From positions 1 to 39,357 of the forward strand of contig JAAMXY010002039.1 in the NCBI GenBank assembly GCA_019677205.1: a DNA stretch of 39,357 bases, in the 5' to 3' direction. Position 1 is the first letter of the stretch. The number at the start of each line of letters is the position of its first letter. The notes beneath the pieces are model-generated. The model searched no databases, was not told the DNA's origin, and saw only the letters and a program-made list of their open reading frames with translations. Both the position numbers and the translations under genes were made by a program. The stretch is from Pinguiococcus pyrenoidosus (lineage: Eukaryota > Sar > Pinguiophyceae > Pinguiochrysidales > Pinguiochrysidaceae). Below, piece by piece: positions 10,298 through 18,819 of this stretch.

Positions 10298-10739
10298 GGC
10301 CCTGACAGCGCGCAGAGCAGACAAAGCGTCCACGTATGCAGATTGGGTCGGACGCCGACTTTTGAATATTTTCAATATTTAGTATCTGGTTTTGGACACG
10401 CTATCATATTTATATAAAAGTAATTTAGTTTTGTTTCAGTTCCAGTCGTGGAAATATATCGGGAGATATTACAGTAATATATCCTGGACATATCAGCAAA
10501 AAGGGGCATTCTAAGTCTGAAAAATGTGTATCCCAATAATTCTAAAATGGTTGCTGTGGGCTTTGCTTGGGGGCAGACAGACGGAGGCGGAGTGCGACAG
10601 AGAGCGCGAGAGGGAGACAGAGAGAGATGAAATGAAGTGCGGGCGACAGAGGGAAGCGAGTGCTCGACAGAGAGAGCCCGACCAACAGCCCCTCTTCAGC
10701 GCTCATTTGCCTCTCACTTCGTCCCATTCCGTGTCCACT
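10298..10739. promoter_or_regulatory. Divergent intergenic region with AT-rich core
   Basis: The region separates the HPRT start (minus) from the start at 10740 (plus), so both promoters must lie here. Positions about 10360-10500 are sharply AT-rich, with TTTGAATATTTTCAATATTT and several TATAT/ATATC runs. Positions 10590-10680, just before the plus-strand start, are purine-rich GACAGAGAG-type sequence and probably 5' leader. The promoter function is inferred from layout and composition only. Confidence 0.5.
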
Positions 10740-12071
10740 ATGCGGTGGAGAGTGGTGTGGTACCTCAGCATGCTGTTGGCGCCTTGTGTGGCGTTCCTGC
10801 CTGCGCTCCAGACGCGCTCCAAAATGTTGAAGATGTCGCAGTTTGACGAGCCGTTGCCAAGGCCGCAGCGCAAGTTGGAAGACAGCCCCAGGTACCGAAG
10901 CTCCCTCCCTTGCTGTGAAAGCCCATGCCAATTCAAAGCCGATGGCGCGATCCGAACAGCGGGGCTCTCGGTCCACCAAGACGCCGACGCCGTCGACGCC
11001 AGAATCGAGAGGCCGAGGCGGAGGCGTTCAATCAGCAACGACTTCGCGAAGAGGCGAGGAGGAGAGCGGAGGCCAGGCAGGGGCGATGGCAGGGCGGAGA
11101 CTTTGAGGAAGGGGAAGATAGCTTCGAGGAGGATGGTCGCGCCACTGAACGGCCCCCACGCAACACGCCGGGCAAGACCAGGAGGACGGTACGGACCAAC
11201 TGAGCAACAAATGAAGGGCTGCGTCGTAGAGCCATGAGGCGTGGTAGCGCGTTGCTCTGCTGACGGACCTCTGACCGCAGCTTGTGACCGGCGCTTCGAT
11301 GGCGGCGCTCTTGGGACTGGGCTTCGCGGGGGCCGGAAACGACGAGAAGGGGATCACACCCGGCCTGGAGTATGCCGATGCGGAGCGTCTCCTGGAGCGC
11401 CGCCAGCGGGACGGCAAGCAGCCGCTCGGTGAGGAGCAGCCTTGGATGGGGTCGGGAAGCATCGAGCCAAGGGGCAGGGAGGCCGAAAGGGAGCTCGTGC
11501 CTCCACCGGCACGAAGCAGGGGCGCGAGGCCCGACGCAGCACCGGTTACCATTGCCCTCGGTGCTCGGATACGGCAGCTCGAGAAGCACCGTGATGCGCT
11601 TGCGGACCTCTCTATCACCACTCGCACGGGCGCGGCAGCGAGCTGGGATGTATTCACAGAGGTGAGCTTCGCGCCGACGCCGCCAACTGGTGGGAAAGCT
11701 TCGGCAAGGGCAACTTTGGGGTGCCTCTCACCTGAAGTTGCATCGCGCAGGTGGATCGCTTCGTTGCCAGAGAGAGTCGCGCTCTTCGCGATGACGTCGC
11801 TGCGACCCTGAGCTTGCTTCCGACGATGACCGAGCAGGAGCGAGCGACTCCGCTCGCGAGAAGGGTCGTCCTGGCTCTCGACGTGCTGAGCAGCTCGAAC
11901 TCGCGCCTGAGATCGACGTTGCTGAGTGCGGAGAGCTCCAGCTTGGGAAGCTCTCTGGATCAGAAGATTGCACGCGCGCAGGGAGCCCTGATAGCAGCCT
12001 TGGAGGATGCCTTGCTGGCTCTGGATGACCTCCTCATCGTTCTGCCGGGTAGCGCGGCGTCCTACCTGTGA
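10740..12071 (+). CDS. Probable thylakoid-lumen protein with signal, transit and twin-arginine segments
   Basis: Preferred exons are 10740..10891, 10939..11188, 11281..11661 and 11751..12071, giving 367 residues. Introns are GT-AG, phases 2, 0 and 0. Intron 1 as drawn is only 47 bp with acceptor TTCAAAG; the next in-phase AAG at 10980 would give an 89-bp intron and 353 residues. Residues 1-18 form a signal peptide ending CVA before FLPALQTRSKM, with Phe at +1 as in red complex plastids. Across the exon 2/3 junction stands KTRRTLVTGASMAALLGLG, a classic twin-arginine thylakoid transfer signal ending near FAGAG. The mature part (about 220 residues) is mostly helical, ending in LALDDLLIVLPGSAASYL. 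A four-helix lumen fold such as PsbQ or Psb31 is possible, but I cannot assign it. The stretch between signal and twin arginine is unusually long (about 115 residues) and Arg/Glu-rich. Confidence 0.75.
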
Positions 12072-12123
12072 GCAGGCAAAGCAGGCAAAGCAGGCAATGC
12101 AGGCAATGCAGGCAATGCAGGCA
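12072..12123. repeat. 9-bp tandem repeat directly after the stop codon
   Basis: About 5.8 copies of GCAGGCAAA or GCAGGCAAT start one base after the TGA of the lumen-protein gene. The first two copies end in AAA and the next three in AAT. The array lies in the 3' untranslated region. Confidence 0.9.
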
Positions 12124-12463
12124 CGAAGAGGACGTTTCCCGGGCGTAGAGGAGGAGCATGTGCGAAGCATCATTCTTTTCTCGGGCGCGAAGGGCCTCGT
12201 TGCTCTATGCTGCAGCTCAGCCAAGCCAGACACCTATCATCGTACATGGTCAGCTGCACAGCATTGGGAGACTACAGAGCTAACCTTGGGAGCTATCAAA
12301 CGAACGATGCGAGATCTGTTCACACACGCGAAGACGCATTGCTGATGTCTCTCTAGGGTTGGTGCACACGGACAGAATGACGTGCCTATCTTGCCGACCA
12401 CCGGATGGGAATGGGAAAGGGAAAGGGAAAGAGAAGGCCGCCGGCGGAGGGCGCGCTGCGCTT
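12124..12463. other. Convergent 3' flank, no gene seen
   Basis: This 340-bp stretch lies between the stop codons of the lumen-protein gene (plus) and the EGF-like gene (minus). It contains a short GGGAAA-rich purine tract near 12407-12436. No further gene or RNA was recognised. Confidence 0.5.
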
Positions 12464-14764
12464 TTAGACAGCCAAGGCTGACTGCAGCGAGCAGTCATGC
12501 ATGTAGTAGCCCGTGAAGCAGTCACACTCGCCCATTTCTGTGTTGCACACCCCACGCATGGAGCACTGGCCGTACGGGCGGTACTCGCCCATCCCGAAGC
12601 CCTCGTCCTTGTTGTTGTATTTCGAGTGCGGCGTGAACTTGATGACCGTGGCATCGTAGTTCGTCCCATCCCCGAACGGAACCGTCTTGTCCAAGATCAT
12701 GTAGTGCTTGCCTGCCGTCCCGAAGGCGGTCGGCTCGTCCTCGTAGAACCGCACGACTCGGTACATCACTTTGCCGTGCGTCGGTCCCGTCGCAGACTCG
12801 AGGTCTTTCATCTGGGCGGCCGTCTCGCCATCTATTTGATTGTCGATGAGGAAGACGTAGTCGCCGGCCCGCAGACACGTGCTGACGTAGCCCTCGTTGT
12901 ACACTCGGTCCGAGTAGCGATTCGTGTTCGCAGCTTGGTGTGACGTGTCGGCGACGTACGCCAGCTCGTTGGTCACGGAGGTCGCGATGGTATCGCAGTC
13001 CAGGGGGATGGTCAGCTCGACGATGTTCGAGCCGAACGTCGTCCGAGCGAGCGATCCGGCAACCTGCAGGGCATCTTGGGCCAGCGCGGCGGCGGTGGTC
13101 GTCGCCGCGGCGGTGAGGCCAGGGTCCACGACGATGCGTGCATATCCGTAGGTGGTGAAGACGTTGTAGCTCCCCGCCACGGTGCGGCCCATGAGGTAGA
13201 AGGCGGCGGCGGTCGGCTGGGCGTCAGAGTAGTACACGATGATGTTGTATTCCCCCGCTTCGCTGGTGCCGTCCGTGACAAGCTTTACCGCGTGCATGAA
13301 CTCGGAAGGCGTCGGCGCAGCCCCGCCGAAGTTGTCAATGCCGTAGTCCCAGTTGTACACCTCTTGGTTGTTCGCCGCGTTCTCGTCCGCCGTGCTGAGG
13401 CAGCTCTTCAGCTCCGCTTCCGTGCCCGTGGCCATGCTGACCTTGGACAGCAGGAAACCTGCGATGGGCGTGCCGGCGCTGCCTACCGGCCCTCCCAGCA
13501 GAAGCGTATCTGCGTTGTCGGCCACCGTGACCACCATGGTCGCTCCCGCGCTGGTCGTGCACTTGCTGGCGAAGAAGTCCGCGCTCTCCCCCGCGTTGTT
13601 CTTGTACGGAATGACATACGTCTGGCCCGCGCTGAACTGCGCGAGGGACAGCGCATCATCCGTGAAGACATTGGTGATGATCTCGGGAGTCATCATCTCG
13701 TACGTGAGGCTGGGGAACTCCAGGGTGAACTGCACCTCCAGGAACTTGCCGGTGGCCGGTCCATTCGCCGGGCCGGCAGAGATGGCCGCGCCGGCGGCCA
13801 GGGTGCCACCGCCCACGGGGATGACGGTGCCCGTGGTGCCGTCGTTGCACACGATGGACGTGGTGTCGAACACCTCGTTGGGCAGCTTCCCGATGGCGGC
13901 CATGACGTTGGTACACGAGTCCGTGCAGGACGTGTCGCAGTTCACGTAGATGGGCTCGGTGGTCCACGCGAAGCCGTACAGATCGTACAACTTGAGGCGG
14001 TAGTAGCCCGACAGTGAGTTGCCTGCGCCGCCGCCGGAGTTGGCGTCTGCCGCGATGATGAAGCGCCAGGACGGGTAGCGCTTGGTGTACATGCAGGTGT
14101 AGAGCGGGTCCACGCCGACGGGGCACTGCTTGTGGCTGCAGTCTGGGCCGGACCAGCCTGCGTCGCAGGAGCAGCCCATGGTGGCGTCCTTGTCCCACAG
14201 GCCGTAGGTGTTGCCGTAGTAGTCTTCTTGCAGCTGGGAGATGCTCTTGCATACCCCGTGGCCATTGCAGTCGTTGGGACACGAAGCTCGCTGGCACGCG
14301 GAGCCCTCATAGCCCGTGAAGCACACGCACTCGCCGGTCTCCCGATCGCACAGACCCTTGTTGGAGCACTCCGCGTAGTCGTGGCCCGCGTCGTCGATGC
14401 CGTAGTCCGTGTACGTGTGCTGGGCGCTGGTCTTCGTGCCCACCAGGGTCGTGAGCAGCGGGAACTTCTCCGTGGTGCCGATGGGATAAATGTCCGACGT
14501 GCCCGTGGCTACCACATAGGCGCCTCGATCGCTGATGCTCTCCACCGAGCGATCTCCGTCCAGGTCTCCCTTGGGACTGTCCACGTGGGCCACGCCGAAC
14601 TGGCACGTCCTCTCCGAGCAATCCGCGGCCTGCCAGTTGGGGAAGCAGCTGCACGCATCCTTGCCTCCGCAGGTACCATGCCCACTGCACGCATTGGGGC
14701 ACTCCGCCTTGCTGTAGCCAAGCAGGCCGAAGCCCACGACGAGACTGGTCACCACAGCCCGCAT
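12464..14764 (-). CDS. Secreted EGF/tenascin-like protein
   Basis: A single exon encodes 766 residues. The N-terminus is a signal peptide (MRAVVTSLVVGFGLLGYSKA, cleavage before ECPN). EGF-like modules follow at about 21-54 (CPNACSGHGTCGGKDACSC with CERTC-type ending) and 131-165 (ECSNKGLCDRETGECVC). Others lie at 162-225, interrupted by an insertion, and at the extreme C-terminus, about 728-759 (CSMRGVCNTEMGECDCFTGY). The roughly 500 residues between are Thr/Gly/Ala-rich and beta-like, with scattered Cys pairs such as CDTSCTDSC. This layout, EGF modules flanking a long unknown region, is common in predicted surface proteins of heterokont and other algae annotated as tenascin-like. No transmembrane or GPI-type tail is visible, so a secreted or cell-covering role is inferred. 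The gene is intronless although its neighbours on both sides are split. Confidence 0.88.
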   Translation of the reverse strand: MRAVVTSLVVGFGLLGYSKAECPNACSGHGTCGGKDACSCFPNWQAADCSERTCQFGVAHVDSPKGDLDGDRSVESISDRGAYVVATGTSDIYPIGTTEKFPLLTTLVGTKTSAQHTYTDYGIDDAGHDYAECSNKGLCDRETGECVCFTGYEGSACQRASCPNDCNGHGVCKSISQLQEDYYGNTYGLWDKDATMGCSCDAGWSGPDCSHKQCPVGVDPLYTCMYTKRYPSWRFIIAADANSGGGAGNSLSGYYRLKLYDLYGFAWTTEPIYVNCDTSCTDSCTNVMAAIGKLPNEVFDTTSIVCNDGTTGTVIPVGGGTLAAGAAISAGPANGPATGKFLEVQFTLEFPSLTYEMMTPEIITNVFTDDALSLAQFSAGQTYVIPYKNNAGESADFFASKCTTSAGATMVVTVADNADTLLLGGPVGSAGTPIAGFLLSKVSMATGTEAELKSCLSTADENAANNQEVYNWDYGIDNFGGAAPTPSEFMHAVKLVTDGTSEAGEYNIIVYYSDAQPTAAAFYLMGRTVAGSYNVFTTYGYARIVVDPGLTAAATTTAAALAQDALQVAGSLARTTFGSNIVELTIPLDCDTIATSVTNELAYVADTSHQAANTNRYSDRVYNEGYVSTCLRAGDYVFLIDNQIDGETAAQMKDLESATGPTHGKVMYRVVRFYEDEPTAFGTAGKHYMILDKTVPFGDGTNYDATVIKFTPHSKYNNKDEGFGMGEYRPYGQCSMRGVCNTEMGECDCFTGYYMHDCSLQSALAV

Positions 14765-14774
14765 ACTTCTGTTT

Positions 14775-14892
14775 CTGCTGCTGCTGCTGCTGGTGCTGCT
14801 GCTGCTAATGCTGCTGCTGCTGATGCTGCTGCTGCTGGTGCTGCTGCTGCTAATGCTGCTGCTGCTGATGCTGATGCGGATGCTGCTGCTGG
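14775..14892. repeat. Hierarchical CTG/CAG array in the EGF-like gene leader
   Basis: Two exact 45-bp copies occupy 14781-14825 and 14826-14870. Each is built of three 15-bp units, CTGCTGCTGCTGGTG, CTGCTGCTGCTAATG and CTGCTGCTGCTGATG, differing at two positions. Shorter CTG runs flank both ends. On the transcribed minus strand this is a CAG-type repeat beginning 11 bases upstream of the EGF-like ATG, and it contains no upstream ATG. Confidence 0.92.
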
Positions 14893-15718
14893 AAGGTCAG
14901 AACACTGCTTAAATGTCCCAACACGGCTCAGAGGAGCACTGGACGCCTGCAGAAACACGGGGACGCCAATGTAAAAAGTGCCATGTGGATGCCCGGGGCC
15001 AGAGCTCGACTACAAATGCCACGGCTTCGACTGCTTTCCACCCTCCGGGCCTAAAGGCCAGGACCCGTTTTGCTGGTTTCCCTGAGAGCCGCGAAACTTC
15101 CCGCTCCCACCAAACCAAGCCATTGGCTGCGCGCCACGGGCCCCCACCCGCGGGTCAACCGCTGCGCACAGACATTCGAACATCTGACATTCCATTCCAC
15201 TGCTTCCGGATTTCACACCGATTCAAAAGGCCTCTGCTTTGGACTTCGGACTCTGGCTTCGGGGCTATGGATGGGGCTTCGGGGGCTGCTGGGATCCTGG
15301 GATCTGCCATCGCGCGCTCCGGAACTCGCGACCTTTTTGGTTCCGGGACTCAGGACCTTTGGTTCCGGGACGCTGGGCTGCAGGCTGGCGGGGAGACAGA
15401 AACGGAAATCTCAGCGCCAACCCAGTGATGGAAACAAATCAGAAATCAGAAGTCTGAAATGTGCAAATGCCCTTGATGAAACGGGGAAACGGCGAAGCCG
15501 AGATCAAGACATCAAGACAAGAAGCAGCAAGTCTCAGTCCTTTGAGTCGATGTGAGCATGTGAGCGAGGAATCCAGTCGAAGCCCTTTTTAAAACTTGTC
15601 GTCTGAACGGAAACTCTCCCAAAAACCCCTATGTGATATCCTTTCAAAATTTCTCTTTAGTTGCTACTATTAAATTTGTTCAGTGTGGACCAATCAATGA
15701 CGTAGGGGAGGCCAACTG
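14893..15718. promoter_or_regulatory. Divergent intergenic region between EGF-like and NDK-like genes
   Basis: No convincing gene is present; the overlapping open frames at 14913-15555 lack recognisable motifs. Positions about 15580-15700 are AT-rich (for example TTTAAAACTTG and TACTATTAAATTTG) and lie about 260-370 bp before the NDK-like ATG. The region must contain the promoters of both divergent genes. Positions 15300-15375 contain a loosely repeated GGTTCCGGGAC phrase. Confidence 0.45.
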
Positions 15719-15870
15719 ATGCGTCGAATCTTTTGCAGCCCAGCTGTAGTGTGCGTCCTGCCCTTTGCGTCACTGTTCCTGCCTTCGCAAGAGAGACAAA
15801 CGTCGCTCTTGGCAGTCAGTCCCTCCTCTCCCCAGCAACAGCTCCCCTCATCCACTTGTGTCCAAGCAAG
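15719..15870 (+). other. Candidate upstream exon of the NDK-like gene
   Basis: An ATG at 15719 opens 50 codons, MRRIFCSPAVVCVLPFASLF onward. They have a signal-peptide-like core and a Ser/Gln/Pro-rich tail, and end exactly at a consensus GTGAGT donor (15871). The strong acceptor CTGCAG at 15955 directly precedes the NDK-like ATG but is out of phase with this exon. A weak acceptor at 15975 (GGAAG) is in phase and would join it after residue 6 of the downstream protein. The exon may be an alternative targeting N-terminus or part of the 5' untranslated region. Confidence 0.4.
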
Positions 15871-15955
15871 GTGAGTGGCTGCTGCCGACGTCGGCGTTCT
15901 CCAGAGTCGGTAGTCTCCAACAAACACATCGCCTGAGAACCGGAAATCGCTGCAG

Positions 15956-18023
15956 ATGTTTCGCCACTTTGGAAGCGTCGGGCGTCAGGCCAGATCCCTC
16001 TCCACGCTCATGTCCAGCACGTCCGGCTCCTCCAAACGCGCTGGATACCTTGCAGCTGCTCCTGCAGCGCTCGTCGCGGCCGCCGTGGGAGGCTATTGCC
16101 TCACTCAGCAGGTACGCAAGCCTTCCTTCTCTTCCTTCTCTTGCTTCTCTTCTCTTCTGAGCTCTTCTCTTCTGAGCTCATCTCTTCTGAGCTCTTCTCT
16201 TCTGAGCTCATCTCTTCTGAGCTCTTCTCTTCTGAGCTCATCTCTTCTGACCTCTCCTCTTCTGAGCTCTTCCCTTCCCTTCCCTTCCCTTCCCTTCCCT
16301 CCTCTTCTCTCCTCTTCTCCATGGCTGCCATTCTCAGTAAAAGGCCAGGAGTCTGACCCAACGCATTGTGCCAATGCGCCGTTTGCAGGAGCCTGCCAAG
16401 GGCGAGTTCTTCGACTTCAACGAGTCGCGCCTGCGGGATCTGGACGAAAGGCTTCGTTCGCTGGAGGTGCGTTTGGCATCCTTTGGTAGGATTTGCTGTC
16501 TTGGGCAGCGCATCCTTCGAGGGGCCTTAGCCAGACTACACATTGCAGATGAGCGCTGGCGCGGAGAAGAACATGGCCTTCGTGTTTGTCAAGCCGCACG
16601 CCGCTGGATCCCCCAAAGTGATCGAGCTTCTCAAGGAGCGCCTTGCTGCCACGGGCATTGCAGGTGGGGCGCTTCGCCGACTTTCCTTTCCTTCCCTTCT
16701 GTACCACTCCGCTGCCTGTTCTTCCAGTCCACAACTTGCAAGGAGCTCACAGGATCTTCTTTGCCTTGTCTTGCAACGCAAACGAACCATCAAAGTGACG
16801 GCGGAAGGCGTCATGGATGCCAAGACGATCGACGAGATGAAGTACATCGACACGCACTACGGCGCCATCGCCTCCAAGGCCGTCTCCCTGAAGCCCAGCG
16901 AGCTGAACGGTAAGTCTGTCCTGAAGCCTCCGTGCTTCGATCCCGGCGAAGTTCGGACACCACTGTAGTTCGTCTCACTCGCTGCGCCTTGCTAGTTCCG
17001 GCCAAGGGCCAGGCGGGCTTCCAAGAGATGTTCGGCATCTCCTGGAGCGACGCGTTGAGCAAGGGCTTGGTCTACAACGCCGCCGACGCCTGCCAGAAGC
17101 TGGGCCTCTCAGGAGCCCAGCTGGATGAGAAATGGTCCCAGCTCAAGCGCGGAAAGGACATGATCAAGTTCGGCGGCGGCTTTTACTGTGGAAAGGTGCG
17201 CTTCTTCGTGGAAGAGTTCCGCGCTGCGAGTAGCCGCCCTGAGTCCCGGTTCGCAGGTCGACGACATCTACGTGATGAACGGCTTCTACATGTCCATGCG
17301 GGCGATGTACACGACCCCGCCGGCGCAGATCTACTACATGACTGTCGAATGGCCGAGCGCGAGCCTGAGCTGGGAAGACTTCCGGTAAGACGTCTCCGCG
17401 GCCCCGGCGGAAAGGCCTGGCCGGCATCTCACATCGACATGCTCTGCAGTGGCAAGGTGCTTGGCGCCACGAATCCGATGGAAGCTGCCGTGGGCTCCGT
17501 CCGTCGGTTAATCATGGAGACATGGGAGTTCCTAGGTAAGCATTGAAATAGAGTGTCTGCTGTTGCTGCTCCTGTTGCTGCTCCTGTTGCTGCTCCTGCT
17601 CTTGCTGCTGCTCCTGTTGAGCTGCTCCTGCTCTTGCTGCTGCTCTTGCTGCTGCCCGTGCTGCTGCGCTTGCTCCTACTTCAAAGTTGGGCTCATATTC
17701 AACACCTGCGTTGCTGACGGCTTCTCGCAGGCCTCAGCGCCCTGCCCGACACGGGAAACAATGGCGTGCACGCTTCGGCCAGCCCCTTCGAAGGTCTTGC
17801 GGAGCGGATGAACTGGCTCTCCGTCGACCCGTCGAAAGACACGTTTGGACGCGCTCTGCTCGCCGCTGGCATCTCGGTGGAGACCATCTACAGCTGGGCG
17901 GCGGATCCGCAGGTCAACTACCCGGAAGGCGGAAAGGGCAGCCTTTTCGACGCGCTGGAGGACCTCAACGCCGACGAGGTCATTCAGAAGGCGAAGAGCA
18001 TCAACGCCGCGAACGCAGAGTAG
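15956..18023 (+). CDS. Membrane-anchored divergent nucleoside diphosphate kinase-like protein
   Basis: Eight exons, 15956..16111, 16389..16466, 16549..16663, 16796..16909, 16996..17195, 17257..17384, 17450..17535 and 17731..18023, give 389 residues. Introns are 277, 82, 132, 86, 61, 65 and 195 bp. All are GT-AG and all phases agree. Residues 1-30 are Arg/Ser-rich without acids, like a mitochondrial presequence. Residues 31-50 form one Ala-rich membrane span. The NDK domain follows from about residue 85: AFVFVKPHA (usual KPDA has Asp where this has His), TAEGVMDAKTIDEMKYIDTHY, then an extra block of about 75 residues. After it come VVxM-like IYYMTVEWP, LGATNPMEAAVGSVRR, and NNGVHASASP containing the expected phosphohistidine (His306). 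NDKs exchange terminal phosphates among nucleotides. The usual length is about 150, so this is a long variant; activity is uncertain. See the upstream exon for an alternative start. Confidence 0.82.
16151..16270 (+). repeat. 15-bp TCTCTTCTGAGCTC(T/A) array in NDK-like intron 1
   Basis: Eight contiguous 15-bp units fill exactly 120 bp. The first six are otherwise identical and alternate T and A at the last base, making three 30-bp higher-order copies. Units seven and eight are degenerate. Each intact unit contains the palindrome GAGCTC. The array lies within the 277-bp intron 16112..16388. Confidence 0.93.
16271..16300 (+). repeat. (TCCCT)6 pentanucleotide microsatellite
   Basis: Six perfect TCCCT units follow the 15-bp array without a gap, in the same intron. 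They extend its pyrimidine-rich strand to about 190 bp overall. Confidence 0.9.
17557..17676 (+). repeat. CTG/CTC/TTG-rich imperfect trinucleotide tract in NDK-like intron 7
   Basis: The tract is an imperfect tandem of CTGTTGCTGCTC and CTGCTCTTGCTG phrases, about 120 bp, and fills most of the 195-bp intron 17536..17730. It is uninterrupted by stops in one frame, giving a misleading poly-Leu/Cys reading. Confidence 0.88.
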
Positions 18024-18819
18024 AGCATAGCGAAGCAAAAGGATGCGGAGGAAAGCGGATTAATGCAGACTAAGGCAGAAGGATGCGGAGGAAAGAGGAA
18101 GGGAGCGCTGTCCTGCCTAGCCTTCTGGAGTATGAGGTGAACAGGATGCTGCTGCGACGGGGCGTGCTGCAGCACTCTGCTTCGGCCGTGACTGTGAGTT
18201 GGCAGGGGAGAAGCCGCAGGGCGACCACGGAACCACCTTCTCTGCTGGTTTGCGTCTTTTCATCCTCTTCCGTTCCTTGCTCCCTTCGTCCCTTTTTCCC
18301 TTTGTCTCTTGGTCCCGTCGATCCTTCTTCACACGCCCCTTTTCACCCGGAAGGAAACCAGCGTGCTTTGGTCTTGTCGCCTTTGATCTTGCGTTCTATT
18401 CACGAGGATACAGCACAGCTGCTTGAGCTCCTCGGGGTGCAGCCGTCCGTGAGACCAAGATGTTGGAGCAGGGGTAGTTGGTTCCTCCGCTTGTTCACTG
18501 CTGAGGTCGGTCGCTCCCCGCTGCATAAGATGACATCCGGCGCCGTTTCGGTTCCAAGTCTGAAATGGCAAGGGCACCAGGATCCACTCAGCTTTCAGTC
18601 ACCTTTTCGAAACGGCCAGAGCCCCGGTGGGGCCCCTGACGAAAGAAGACCCTGGGGCGGTCGCAATCCTGTCCTTTCAAGTCCTGTCATCCTGATCCTC
18701 GGACTTCAGCTCCCGGACCATCCGCGTCGACGATGCGACTCGCATACCACGTCGAGCTGCTTCGTTGAAGGGTGGGGCTCTGGAGGTGCTAGGGGCAGAA
18801 TTCACTGCGGCTGCTCGCC
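18024..18819. other. Intergenic region before the dynein gene
   Basis: The region contains the NDK-like 3' flank and must contain the dynein promoter. A 17-bp direct repeat, AAGGATGCGGAGGAAAG, occurs at 18039-18055 and 18079-18095 (40 bp apart). A pyrimidine-rich stretch lies at 18235-18330. Unlike the other plus-strand genes, no AT-rich island precedes this start. No additional gene was recognised. Confidence 0.5.

Noticed and set aside
11028-12233. 401-codon minus-strand open frame across the lumen-protein gene
   Set aside because: It spans exons and introns of the plus-strand gene and includes the 9-bp repeat read as ACIACI; the plus strand shows signal and Tat motifs and consistent splice phases.
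13076-14017. 313-codon plus-strand open frame inside the EGF-like gene
   Set aside because: It is antisense to a secreted protein with clear EGF modules, and its Arg/Gly/Val-rich reading has no motif.
14749-14974. Poly-Ala and other low-complexity frames over the CTG array
   Set aside because: Any frame through a CTG/CAG array is open; no conserved flanking coding sequence supports it.
14913-15555. Plus-strand frames between EGF-like and NDK-like genes
   Set aside because: They are overlapping, short and without motifs; the sequence shows loose GGTTCCGGGAC repetition instead of protein-like conservation.
16151-16270. Possible CRISPR-like regular array
   Set aside because: Units are contiguous without unique spacers, and the DNA is eukaryotic.
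16096-16374. SSELFSSELISS and RREELRRDE repeat proteins on both strands
   Set aside because: These are translations of the 15-bp intronic array; splice phases and NDK-like exons show that this is intron 1.
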